A DNA stretch of 64,000 nucleotides, from NCBI RefSeq assembly GCF_004014855.1, contig NZ_CP034930.1, positions 2,213,716 to 2,277,715 of the forward strand. Reading direction: 5' to 3'. How positions within the stretch are numbered: position 1 is the first letter of the stretch; each line of letters opens with the position of its first letter. The translations under genes were made by a program, and so were the position numbers. The DNA comes from Apibacter raozihei (lineage in GTDB: Bacteria; Bacteroidota; Bacteroidia; Flavobacteriales; Weeksellaceae). Of this stretch, positions 9,203 to 18,311 are shown piece after piece. The notes under the pieces were generated by a model. The model was not told the DNA's origin and did not search any database. It saw nothing but the letters and a program-made list of their open reading frames with translations.

Positions 9203-10012
9203 TTTAGTTATTTAATAACTATTGATACAACTTCTTATCCTAAAAGAAAAGCATCTTATATAGGTGGAAAATGGAGTTATCCATCAAAAGATGGTAAAAA
9301 AACATATTCTGGAGAATACAAAACAGGGAGTAGAAATGTATTTAAAGTAGAAGAATGTGGGAAAACCGATAGTTCTTTAGAATTTAGTACAGAAGGCAGA
9401 GCTCCGTGGATGGATATAGCCATACAGGAAATTCATAAATATGGAGGGAAGCATGAAAGTAGCATAGATTCCAGAATCAGGCAATATCATAAAGACGGAG
9501 CAGGGAACTCTAACTATGCAAGTGATACCGCTTGGTGTGCATCTTTTGTATGATGGGTATTAGAAAATTCAACCCCGAAATTTGATTCACCGCATTCAGC
9601 TGGTTCCAGATCTTTTCTAACCCATAATTCTGTAGAGCGTTGTGAAGTATTTTATGGAGCTATGGCTGTATTTTCCGATTGTGATTCTACGGGAATCAAT
9701 ATAAAATTATCGGGACATGTAACCCTTGTATATGGTAAATTATTGGATAAAAATACGTACATAGGTTTAGGTGGTAACCAGGGGGATATGATTACTCTAT
9801 CTCCTAATTATCAATTTCATGGTAAAGCTTTTCCAATGAATAGAAAGAAGACAGCATATAAAATTTTTAGAGGATTTTACAAGCCTAAAGGATATCTAAT
9901 TAAAGAAGAAGATAAATTAAATGCTAATGATGAATATGCAACTTTAAAAGATGCCAATGCTAAATTAAAACAAAAAACACAAGATACCAGTAAAGGGGAA
10001 AGTTCAAGATAA
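9203..10012 (+). pseudogene. Orphan effector tip with in-frame TGA (TIGR02594-type amidase)
   Basis: One frame is readable from 9203 to the TAA at 10010-10012 apart from a TGA at 9551-9553. It encodes a linker (YSGEYKTGSRNVFKVEECGK), EGRAPWMDIAI, TAWCASF with the catalytic Cys, SGHVTLVYG and GLGGNQGD, matching TIGR02594-family amidases. In the near-identical copy at 15210-15734 the TGA position is TGC (SFVCWVLEN), so this is a point nonsense mutation just after the active-site Cys. There is no start codon in context at the 5' end. An ATG-initiated piece (9662-10012) lacks the Cys. The lipoprotein gene starts 9 bp downstream. Confidence 0.8.
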
Positions 10013-10021
10013 AATAAAAGT

Positions 10022-11242
10022 ATGAAAACAAAATTAGTACTCATAAGCACAATCACTATTTTTTCATTAACCAATTGTCAGGAAAAAAAAGTAGACAGAT
10101 TGATTAACGTAAAAACAACAGAGAAAAAAATGGAAACATCTGAAATAAAGAATATACTGATTAAACAAATTAAATCAGGTCCAGGTCCGGAATATTGGGT
10201 TGATGACGAACTTTACACTAAAAAAGACTTAGATGCGTTGGTATCAATAGAAGATACTATTTTAAAAAATAATGGATATAAAACTCCAGAAATAGATATT
10301 TTTAATCAAAAAATTAAAACTATTTTTGGGAGGATTATTGATAATCAATCTAAAAATTCTTATTTAAAAATTTATAAAAATGATAAATGTGATAAGGATA
10401 TGGATTATCAACCCTTTTATACAGGATTGGATTATATCTATGTAGTAAAAAATAATAATTTTATTACGGTTTTTTATTCTTTGCCAAGTATATTAGATTA
10501 TCAAAAAATATATCCAGAAATACTAAAATATGAAGAAAGTCCATTAACTTATACATATGCAGATGGAACAGAGATAAAAATTTCTAGGTGGAAAGATTAT
10601 AAGAATCTTCCTGAAAAAAGACGTTTCAACCAGCAATTGCTTATTTCCCGCAATAAATATTTATTTAATGATGACGAAAGTCAGTTTTCCTGGTTAATTA
10701 ATAATGATGAAGATTTTATGGAATCATTAGTGACCACTTTTGGATATACAAAAGATCAAAAATTATTAAAATGGGTCATGGAAAAAAACTATTCCAAAGC
10801 CGGCGATTTTGTTAAAAATAATGTTTTTGTTAAAGATTGTAAGGGTAATTTAGAAATACGGGAGGATATATTAAAATATATTGAGGAAACAACCAATGAT
10901 CAGGAAAGAAATTATGCTATGCAGTTACTGTATTTAAGTGATAGAGAAGATTGGCCAGATTTTAGTGAAGAACAATATTTTAAAATAATAGCCTATATGG
11001 CAAATACTTTTGATCCATTAACAGAGAAATATGCGAATGTAGGGCTTCAATCCTCAGCTAAATGGAGTATTTTAGGAGGATTACATTATGAAATGGAAAT
11101 GTATGATAAAAATGGTGTAATAATAAGAGATATACCATTCACAGGAAAAGACTGGAGAAAAATGCTGAGTGAATTCAAAAAAAATAATTATTATAATTTA
11201 CCTAATTTACAATTAGCTTTAAAAATAGCAGAAAATTATTAG
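10022..11242 (+). CDS. Lipoprotein, putative immunity (paralogue 4, mosaic)
   Basis: The 406-residue product has a lipobox LTNC (Cys 19). It is a mosaic: residues about 70-215 are almost identical to paralogue 2 (DNA 10231-10665 versus 6411-6845, only a few differences), while the next stretch (NNDEDFMESLVTTFGYTKDQ to KYIEETT; DNA 10700-10892) is almost identical to paralogue 6 at 16433-16625. The final third is unique. It sits 9 bp after the tip pseudogene at 9203-10012, so it is probably the immunity gene of that tip. Retention of an intact immunity gene beside a broken tip fits a role in protection against kin. Confidence 0.75.
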   Translation: MKTKLVLISTITIFSLTNCQEKKVDRLINVKTTEKKMETSEIKNILIKQIKSGPGPEYWVDDELYTKKDLDALVSIEDTILKNNGYKTPEIDIFNQKIKTIFGRIIDNQSKNSYLKIYKNDKCDKDMDYQPFYTGLDYIYVVKNNNFITVFYSLPSILDYQKIYPEILKYEESPLTYTYADGTEIKISRWKDYKNLPEKRRFNQQLLISRNKYLFNDDESQFSWLINNDEDFMESLVTTFGYTKDQKLLKWVMEKNYSKAGDFVKNNVFVKDCKGNLEIREDILKYIEETTNDQERNYAMQLLYLSDREDWPDFSEEQYFKIIAYMANTFDPLTEKYANVGLQSSAKWSILGGLHYEMEMYDKNGVIIRDIPFTGKDWRKMLSEFKKNNYYNLPNLQLALKIAENY

Positions 11243-11266
11243 TAAACATTCTATCAATAAAATTGT

Positions 11267-12458
11267 ATGAATTTTAAACTTAATATTTGCTTATTTCAAT
11301 TAAATATATTTTTAATTTCTGCACAGCAAAAATTAGAAACATTAGATTTTGAAAAAATAGAAAAACATATAGTTTTATAGGAAAATGTATTTATAGCAGA
11401 CCATATTCTAGACAACGAATATATAGCTACACAGGAAGATTTAAACTTAAAACTTCCATTATTAGAAAAATCATTATTTAACAGTGGATATAAATTTCCA
11501 GATTATTCAGATTTTAAAGTACAAATAAAAGAAAAATTTTGAGTAGATATTGATAAGAGTAATAAGAATGTTGTGACATTGTATTTTTCATTTCCTACGT
11601 ATAATTTAGACAGAAAGTATACGGATGATGAAATAAAAAGTAAAATTAGTAAATCAATGAGCTTTAATAAATCTAAATCTAGTTTTCGTATGATGAAGGA
11701 TGGAACTTATTTATAGATAAACAGCGAAAAATAATATTACTGATGATATTTTTAGAAGATTTAATAATAATTAATTCTGGTAATGAAAAAGATTATACAA
11801 TCAAACAAAATCTAAAAGTTTTATCCTTAAATAAATATTTACTGTGTAATGATAAAGCTAGTTTAACTTATTTATTATCCAAAGAAAAAAATTTACACAT
11901 TCATTATTGCTAAATTTTAATTATGACAAAGAAGATAGAATCAATGAAAGTGTTATAGATAGTTTGTTCTTAGATAATAAAAAGTTTGGTACCCCTAATC
12001 TATTTAGTCAGGATTTGACTAATTTAATCTTTTTACAAAAAAATAAAACAGGACAAGATATATTATATATAATAGAAGGAATATTGAAAACCATAGAAAA
12101 TATTACAAATGAAAATGACGGAACATATGCTTTAGAACTCATTCATTATATTTTGAAATTATTAGTTAATCGGTACAATAAGAACGATATAGGTAGGACT
12201 GATTATGAACTCTATAAAATTGTAGCTTATTCTGCTAATACTTGTGATTTTTTATTCAAAAAATATCATTTAGTAAAAAAAATCAATTGGGGTAAAGGTA
12301 ATATTTTAGGGTCCTATTCACTATTTTTGGATAATGATTTAAAGTCATGGAATGATTTAGTGGAAAATTTTAAAAAAAATAGCTATTATGATTTAACTCA
12401 TTTAAAAGAATTAGTAGATTATGCAATAATATTTGATGATGGAGGTTTTCCTGATTAA
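11267..12458 (+). pseudogene. Decayed immunity lipoprotein gene (relative of paralogue 1)
   Basis: From ATG 11267 the frame encodes MNFKLNICLF..., with in-frame TAG at 11378-11380 and TGA at 11540-11542. Similarity to the lipoprotein at 4995 continues through both stops (LPLLEKSLFNSGYKFPDY), then shifts frame near 11690-11700 (into NLFIDKQRKI...LKVLSLNKYLL) and again near 11890 (into LLLNFNYDKEDRINE). The last part, 11907-12458, is a 183-residue open frame ending FDDGGFPD. At least four independent lesions show long-standing loss of function. It lies between paralogue 4 and the junction repeat that opens the next tip. Confidence 0.8.
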
Positions 12459-12540
12459 GCAGAATGAAATATTGTAAACCATTTAGTATAAGTAGAACGG
12501 GGAGAAAGTAAAAAGACAAGAACTTGCTATTGCGAGCGAG
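12459..12540 (+). repeat. Linker and tip-swap junction repeat, copy 2
   Basis: The stretch after the pseudogene shares an interrupted linker with 16974-17055, then the junction at 12492 (GTAGAACGGGGAGAAAGTAA, identical to 3494-3513). A TAA at 12489-12491 directly precedes the junction codons, so the frame opens exactly at VERGESKK. This is what is expected if a former effector 3' end was displaced by recombination at the junction. Confidence 0.75.
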
Positions 12541-13916
12541 ACTTTACGGAAGAAGAAATGAAAAGTCTACTTATTCATATGAATGGAAATGATAAGATTT
12601 GGTTAGACGGATTGATAACAGATAAAAGCATAAAAAGCCTTACCCGTGAATTAAATCTAATGTTCCGCAGATATCATATAGACAAGTGTATACAAAAGAT
12701 AACCTTTTTAGCACAGGTAAACGCAGAGATAGGATTTTTTACCTTATCTAAAGAAAAAGAAAGTGCTTACAAATCGAGTAAATCTTTTTATAAAGGACGT
12801 GGTTTAATACAGTTGACCGGAGACTTTAATGATGCAACCAAGAATTATGATCTTCCCGGGCCTTATGAAAAATACGGAATTTATTTAGTAAAAAACGGTT
12901 ATCTGAAAAACGGACAAGAAAATATATTTATTACGAATCCGGAATTAATAGCTACAGATTTGCACTACGCAGTAGATAGTTCCGGTTGGGAATGGAATGT
13001 ATATAAAAAGGCACTAACATACGAGAGAGATTATGGCGTTGCATCAAAAAATGCAGATGCTAAGTGGAAACGAGATACTTTTCCGAAAGGATTGGGGAAA
13101 TCTTTAAATGAAATAGCTTTAGTATATGAAGAAACAGAAGAAGATAAATACTTTTGGTTTCAATCAAAAATATTAAATGGATATACATTATCAGACAGAG
13201 ATTCTCCAGATCCCCACGGTTGGACAAAACGAAAAGAAGGATTACGAAAAGTAAAGCAATGGTTTAAATACGATAAGGAAGTTTGTAAGGGAGAAAAAGA
13301 ATTGGAATTTAGTAATGAAGGTAGAGCTCCTTGGATGGATATAGCGATAAAAATCGCTAAGGAAATGAAGGGATGTACAGAAGAAAGAAATCCCATGTAT
13401 TCGAATGCAAAAAAATATCTACGATATTGTGGAAATACTTATGAACCTACTGATGGAGAAAATGGACCTTGGTGTGCTGCCTTTATGAACTGGACAATAG
13501 GACAAACTATAAATCCTATAAAGAATCAACCCTATAGCCATGCTAAATCAGCAGCTTCTTTAGCTCCATTATGGACAAATATGTATAAGAAAATCTCTGA
13601 GCCTGTCTATGGTTGTTTGGTCGTATACAAACATTCTAATGGAAAAAAAGGTCACACAGGTTTTTTGGTAGGAAAAACAAAAGATGGAAAATATATTTTA
13701 TTAGGAGGAAATCAAGATAATACTATAAGGTTTGATTCTTATGGAGAATATACAAGTAAAAGTAAAACTAAAAAGTTATATGGTTTTTATCTTCCAAAAG
13801 ATTATGAAATAAAAGAAAGTGATTATTTAACAAATGATGATATTTATGAAAATTCAAATTCTTTAAATATAAAATTTGGAATTATAGCAGGAAAATCAAA
13901 AGGGCAAACCAATTAA
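12492..13916 (+). CDS. Complete orphan effector tip: GH19-like domain plus TIGR02594-type amidase
   Basis: The frame opens at 12492 with VERGESKKTRTCYCERDF, homologous to residues 936-955 of the intact effector, and lacks the PAAR-like core. The first ATG is 12558, giving 452 residues. Counting from it: GH19-like part with candidate catalytic E57 (AQVNAEIGF) and RGLIQLTG at 80-87, then EGRAPWMDIAI near 254, WCAAF with C306, GHTGFLVG with H366 and LGGNQ at 382-386, a TIGR02594-type amidase. The second domain differs from the NlpC/P60-like one in the resident effector. If translated from 12558 it would be a cytoplasmic protein with no export signal; more likely it is a silent tip usable by recombination. 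A lipoprotein gene starts 14 bp downstream. Confidence 0.8.
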   Translation, partial: VERGESKKTRTCYCERDFTEEEMKSLLIHMNGNDKIWLDGLITDKSIKSLTRELNLMFRRYHIDKCIQKITFLAQVNAEIGFFTLSKEKESAYKSSKSFYKGRGLIQLTGDFNDATKNYDLPGPYEKYGIYLVKNGYLKNGQENIFITNPELIATDLHYAVDSSGWEWNVYKKALTYERDYGVASKNADAKWKRDTFPKGLGKSLNEIALVYEETEEDKYFWFQSKILNGYTLSDRDSPDPHGWTKRKEGLRKVKQWFKYDKEVCKGEKELEFSNEGRAPWMDIAIKIAKEMKGCTEERNPMYSNAKKYLRYCGNTYEPTDGENGPWCAAFMNWTIGQTINPIKNQPYSHAKSAASLAPLWTNMYKKISEPVYGCLVVYKHSNGKKGHTGFLVGKTKDGKYILLGGNQDNTIRFDSYGEYTSKSKTKKLYGFYLPKDYEIKESDYLTNDDIYENSNSLNIKFGIIAGKSKGQTN

Positions 13917-13930
13917 AAAATTATGTAAAA

Positions 13931-15199
13931 ATGAAAAGGATAATATATACAATATTCTTTATAGGAAATATATTTACAATTTCATGTCAGGAAAATAAGA
14001 AGAATGTACAACCTAAAAATGAACTAGAAGATAAAAATACAGATACAAAGAATTTAAATAATTCAAAAAATATGTTAGATTTAGCTGATATTAAAAAGCA
14101 TATTGAGTTACAAAAAAGAATTGAAACAGATGAAGAAGAATTTGATAATCCATACGAATATACTGAAAAGGATTTAGAATTAGCTTTAAAAATTATTCAT
14201 ATTGGTTTATTGAATAGTGGATATGATAATATATCAGATGCTGACTTTAAAGATAAAATGAGAAAAATATTTAATTATGAGATAAATTATAATGTTAATT
14301 GTTCTCATAATTGGTATTATTTAAATGATAATAGATATAAATATATATTATATGGGTTTTCGTATAGATTAGATAATAAAATAATAAATGCTGAGGATCT
14401 TAAATTTGGTTCCTTTAATGATGTAGGAAATTATTTTTTTAGTAAAGAATTTCATTTTATGACAATTTTACCATATTTAAAAAATTTAATTCAGATTAAT
14501 TCTGATGATAGCTATAAAATAAAAATTCCTTATGAAATAATCTCTCGCAATAAATATTTATTTAATGACGATCAGAGTCAGTTTGCCTGGTTAATTAACA
14601 ATGATGAATATTTTATGAGGAGCTTAGTGACCACCTTTGGCTATACAGAAGATAAAAAATTACTCAAATGGGTAATAGAAAATACAGAATTACCATATTT
14701 TGATAAGAATGCCAAAACAGAAAATTTAAAGGATTTAAGTAAACTATTATGGACAAAAGATTGTAATGGAAACATACGAGTTCATCAGAATACTTTAGAT
14801 TTAATAAAGGAATTATCCACACCGAATGATAATCTTTATATTAAATATATAGCAGAGTATATATCTAATTATATGGTATCTTTTCCATTTAAAGAAGAAG
14901 AATTAACTATTGAACAACAAGCCAAGATAGCAGCATATATCTTATATTGGGGAGAGCAATATAAATACGATAAACAGTATAATTATAATCAAATGTTTAT
15001 GACCCGATTCTACAATTATAATTATCAAAAAGATTTATACGAAAAAGAGTTTATAAAAAATAACTATTACGGCTTACCCAAATTTAAAGAATGGTATGAA
15101 GCCGCCAAAAAAGAAAAAGACTACTTTAATGGAGGCAAAGGAATGGAAGATGATCCCCAACCCACAGATTATGAATCAAGAGCTAAATATATAAAGTAA
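13931..15199 (+). CDS. Lipoprotein, putative immunity (paralogue 5, mosaic)
   Basis: The 422-residue product has lipobox TISC (Cys 19) followed by a Lys/Asn-rich linker. The N-terminal half is its own type (IKKHIELQKRIETDEEEF, resembling paralogue 1), but the 3' half from about 14598 is nearly identical to that of paralogue 2 (6885-7486), including the terminal QPTDYESRAKYIK. The identity continues past the stop codon into the start of the following tip fragment. It starts 14 bp after the complete orphan tip and is the obvious candidate for its immunity gene. Role inferred from location and lipoprotein signal. Confidence 0.75.
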   Translation: MKRIIYTIFFIGNIFTISCQENKKNVQPKNELEDKNTDTKNLNNSKNMLDLADIKKHIELQKRIETDEEEFDNPYEYTEKDLELALKIIHIGLLNSGYDNISDADFKDKMRKIFNYEINYNVNCSHNWYYLNDNRYKYILYGFSYRLDNKIINAEDLKFGSFNDVGNYFFSKEFHFMTILPYLKNLIQINSDDSYKIKIPYEIISRNKYLFNDDQSQFAWLINNDEYFMRSLVTTFGYTEDKKLLKWVIENTELPYFDKNAKTENLKDLSKLLWTKDCNGNIRVHQNTLDLIKELSTPNDNLYIKYIAEYISNYMVSFPFKEEELTIEQQAKIAAYILYWGEQYKYDKQYNYNQMFMTRFYNYNYQKDLYEKEFIKNNYYGLPKFKEWYEAAKKEKDYFNGGKGMEDDPQPTDYESRAKYIK

Positions 15200-15200
15200 A

Positions 15201-15734
15201 TTATTTTATCATAAAGACGGAGCAGGGAACTCTAACTATGCAAGTGATACCGCTTGGTGTGCATCTTTTGTATGCTGGGTATTAGAAAATTCTACCCTGA
15301 AATTTGATTCACCGCATTCAGCTGGTTCCAGATCTTTTCTAACCCATAATTCTGTAGAGCGTTGTGAAGTATTTTATGGAGCTATGGCTGTATTTTCCGA
15401 TTGTGATTCTACGGGAACCAATATAAAGTCATCAGGACATGTAACCTTTGTATTTGGTAAATTATTGGATAAAAATACGTACATAGGTTTAGGTGGTAAC
15501 CAGGGGGATATGATTACTTTATCTCCTAATTATCAATTTCATGGTAAAGCTTTTCCAATGAATATAAAGAAGACAGCATATAAAATTTTTAGAGGATTTT
15601 ACAAGCCTAAAGGATATATTGTCAAATCTGAAGATACTTTAATTCATTCAGATAATTATGCTACGGCTGGTAGTGCAAATAAAAAAATTAGATTAGACTC
15701 ACTTAGAACTATAACTGGCGAAAAAGATGATTAA
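15201..15734 (+). pseudogene. Orphan effector tip fragment (TIGR02594-type amidase), intact Cys
   Basis: The open frame (homology from 15210, HKDGAGNSNYASDTAWCASF) has the catalytic Cys codon at 15258-15260, SGHVTFVFG and GLGGNQGD, then a variable C-terminus. It is nearly identical to 9488-9898 but has TGC where that copy has TGA. The 5' half of the domain and any start codon are missing; the first ATG (15384) is beyond the Cys. The join to the preceding immunity gene lies at a short shared sequence, TATCATAAA. The next lipoprotein starts 12 bp downstream. Confidence 0.7.
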
Positions 15735-15746
15735 ATTAAATATAAA

Positions 15747-16973
15747 ATGAAACATATAATAGTTACAACAAGTTTATTTTTTTCAATATCTCTATTTCAT
15801 TGTCAAGAAAGAAAAAATAATTTAGTATCCGAACAAAAAAATATTGAAATTATATTGGAAAAACAACTTAAACAAGGAGCTAATAATTATATTGATGATC
15901 CAGGAGTTGAAATTCCAAAGAAAGCTTTTGAATTTGAGGAATTAAATGTATCTATGTTTTTAGTAGATAGTTTATTAAATTCAAATGGATATAAAACACC
16001 AATTCAATCTGATTTTAATAAAAATATTAAATTAAAATTAAATAGAATAATTGATAACAATTCAGATAAACAATATTTATATATTAATTTTTTTAATAAA
16101 TGTGACAGAGATTTTAATTATTTCCCTAATAATGGAGTAGATTATAATGGAATTTATATAGATAAAGTTAGAAAAATAATTTCTAAATTTTACTACATTC
16201 CAGAACTCATAGATTATCAAAAGAACTACCCTAATATATCTAAAATAGAAAATCAAGTACAGTTACATTATATTTTAAATGAAAATAATTATACCATAGA
16301 GTTATGGAAAGATTTAGATTCAAGAAATGATGATTATAGTTTATCAAAACAAAGAAAATTTAACCAGCAATTACTTATTTCCCGCAATAAATATTTATTT
16401 AATGACGATCAAAGCCAGTTTGCCTGGCTAATCAATAATGATGAAGATTTTATGGAATCATTAGTGACCACTTTTGGATATACAAAAGATCAAAAATTAT
16501 TAAAATGGGTCATGGAAAAAAACTATTCCAAAGCCGGCGATTTTGTTAAAAATAATGTTTTTGTTAAAGATTGTAAGGGTAATTTAGAAATACGGGAGGA
16601 TATATTAAAATATATTGAGGAAACAACAACAGAACAAAAAACTGATTATATTGAAGCTTTATATAGATATACTTATTTTTTATTTAATCCATATAATGAT
16701 AAAGAAACGTCAATATTTAATGAAAAAGAAAAGTATAAAATATTTGCTTATGCTGCCAATACCTACGATCAATTATTTAGAAAATATAGTTTTTTAAGAA
16801 CCACTAATCGAGGAAGGTGGAATATGCTTGGTTCTTATTTTTATAATAGTTCAGAAGAAGACTGGAAAAAACTAAAAAAAGAATTCGTTTTAAATAACTA
16901 TTACAATTTACCTCATTTGAAAAGTTTAATTGAATATGCGGAAGAATTTGATGGATTAGGTTCCCCAGATTAA
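15747..16973 (+). CDS. Lipoprotein, putative immunity (paralogue 6)
   Basis: The 408-residue product has lipobox LFHC (Cys 19). Its N-terminal half resembles paralogue 3 (KLKLNRIIDNNSDK), the middle (16433-16625) is nearly identical to paralogue 4, and the end (LIEYAEEFDGLGSPD) resembles the end of the pseudogene at 11267-12458. It follows the tip fragment by 12 bp and is the last gene of the array; the junction remnant follows it directly. Inferred immunity function for the adjacent tip. Confidence 0.75.
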   Translation: MKHIIVTTSLFFSISLFHCQERKNNLVSEQKNIEIILEKQLKQGANNYIDDPGVEIPKKAFEFEELNVSMFLVDSLLNSNGYKTPIQSDFNKNIKLKLNRIIDNNSDKQYLYINFFNKCDRDFNYFPNNGVDYNGIYIDKVRKIISKFYYIPELIDYQKNYPNISKIENQVQLHYILNENNYTIELWKDLDSRNDDYSLSKQRKFNQQLLISRNKYLFNDDQSQFAWLINNDEDFMESLVTTFGYTKDQKLLKWVMEKNYSKAGDFVKNNVFVKDCKGNLEIREDILKYIEETTTEQKTDYIEALYRYTYFLFNPYNDKETSIFNEKEKYKIFAYAANTYDQLFRKYSFLRTTNRGRWNMLGSYFYNSSEEDWKKLKKEFVLNNYYNLPHLKSLIEYAEEFDGLGSPD

Positions 16974-17005
16974 TAGAGTGCAATATCAGAAACCATCTTT
17001 TATAA

Positions 17006-17062
17006 GTAGAACGGAGAGAAAGTAAAAAGACAAGAACCTGCTATTGCGAGCGAAATTTATAA
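17006..17062 (+). pseudogene. Tip-swap junction remnant, copy 3 (end of array)
   Basis: These bases read VERRESKKTRTCYCERNL followed by TAA at 17060-17062, closely matching the start of the orphan tip at 12492 (VERGESKKTRTCYCERDF). The frame then ends, so only the first 18 codons of a former tip remain. It marks the downstream edge of the effector/immunity array; beyond it the genes change strand and type. Confidence 0.75.
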
Positions 17063-17174
17063 ATTTTTTTAGAAAATTATGCTATAGCATTAAAATAAAG
17101 AAATTGAATTTGATGATTGTGAGTTCTTAAACCAATCTTATTCTTATAACAAGTCAAAATATGTTTACTAAAAA

Positions 17175-17204
17175 AGCCTCTAATCAAGAAAGCAATTAGA
17201 GGCT
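17175..17204 (-). terminator. Rho-independent-type terminator of the VGIGT protein gene
   Basis: A perfect 10-bp stem (AGCCTCTAAT / ATTAGAGGCT) with a 10-base loop; on the minus strand it is followed by a T run. It lies 43 bp downstream of the minus-strand gene ending at 17247. Confidence 0.7.
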
Positions 17205-17246
17205 AGATATTAATTAAGCGTAAATTATAGTAAAATAATTGTATTA

Positions 17247-18311
17247 TTATTCCAATTGTTCAACAAACAAAGTAACTCCGGAGGCAACTGCAGGAACAGT
17301 TCCATTAGAAGCAATATCTCCATTAGCATTAATACTAACTCTGTATACCTCTTTGGTATTATGCAGAACAATAATAGCATATCCCACGTCTCTGTTTTGT
17401 GCGTTTAGATCGACAGTAGCATTTCCTGAGTTACTATTTAGTTTTGTAAAGTTGTACCAGGTTCCGGGTACAGAAGAACTCTGACCGTAATTTTCTAAAG
17501 AAACACCACCAGCACCGGCTTTATGATATATGAAACTTACATGAGATGCTACAATAGGTGAATATTCAATATTTGATGCTGAAGGAGTTGTAGCGTTGTA
17601 ACGAACTCTTAAGTTACCGATACTGGTAATAGAATTGTTAGGTGTATTAGAATCAATCGGTGATACATTGGTACGTGCATATTTGATGGTTTGTATTTTA
17701 TTGGTGCTACCAATAGTAGCCGTACAATTTTTACCTAAAAATGAAATATTTAAATCCATAGTGTTAGGAGACGTAATAGTAGGAGTTCCTTCAACCAGAA
17801 ATTTAACTTCTCCATTTCCTATAGCTAATTTTCCTTCCTGAAGAGTATAATATAAACCATTTACAGGACCTTGCTTAGTCCCTGTATTGTAGGATCCTCC
17901 ATTACCACCAATATATGGGACGGATAGAGTTCCGCTGTAAGGTGTGCCACTGGTTAATTCCATAGGAGTTAAATTTGCGCTTATACATTGCAGGTCAGTA
18001 ATGCTAGGAGTAATTATTTCACTATCATCTAATTTTTTCCAGGTATCACCGTTCCAGAAAAAAAATCCTTCAATAGGGAAACCTGTATTACTTCCTGTGT
18101 TATAAACCATTAATCCGGTTGCAGGGTTTCCTCCAACAATACTTTTGTCAGTATTAGAAGTTAGTGTAATTCGTGGAATCAGCATTCCTCTATTAGTAGA
18201 ACTGATATCCAAAAGAGCTGAAGAATCTGGATTGGATGTTCCAATCCCTACTTGTCCAAAAAATAAATTAAAGCAAAGTGACATTGTAATAATAATGATC
18301 TTTTTTTTCAT
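17247..18311 (-). CDS. Secreted surface protein of the VGIGTxxP type
   Basis: The 354-residue product has a signal peptide (MKKKIIIITMSLCFNLFFGQ) followed by VGIGTSNPDSSALLDISSTN and GMLIPRITLT. This N-terminal module is very common in Bacteroidota surface or tail-fibre-like proteins. The next part (NTGSNTGFPIEGFFFWNGDT) is also typical. The C-terminal 220 residues are beta-rich with no recognised catalytic motif. A role in adhesion or surface display is inferred from the family type. A shorter protein with the same kind of N-terminus is at 50327-51163. It is a single-gene unit with its own terminator, pointing toward the end of the effector array. Confidence 0.7.
   Translation of the reverse strand: MKKKIIIITMSLCFNLFFGQVGIGTSNPDSSALLDISSTNRGMLIPRITLTSNTDKSIVGGNPATGLMVYNTGSNTGFPIEGFFFWNGDTWKKLDDSEIITPSITDLQCISANLTPMELTSGTPYSGTLSVPYIGGNGGSYNTGTKQGPVNGLYYTLQEGKLAIGNGEVKFLVEGTPTITSPNTMDLNISFLGKNCTATIGSTNKIQTIKYARTNVSPIDSNTPNNSITSIGNLRVRYNATTPSASNIEYSPIVASHVSFIYHKAGAGGVSLENYGQSSSVPGTWYNFTKLNSNSGNATVDLNAQNRDVGYAIIVLHNTKEVYRVSINANGDIASNGTVPAVASGVTLFVEQLE

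Noticed and set aside
9551-9553. TGA as a recoded codon (selenocysteine or Trp)
   Set aside because: Other genes in the window stop at TGA (for example at 19503), there is no selenocysteine element seen, and the sister copy has TGC for Cys.
6254-16973. CRISPR array or insertion sequence causing the repeats
   Set aside because: Repeats are long coding tracts with unequal spacing; no transposase, inverted ends or spacer pattern was seen.
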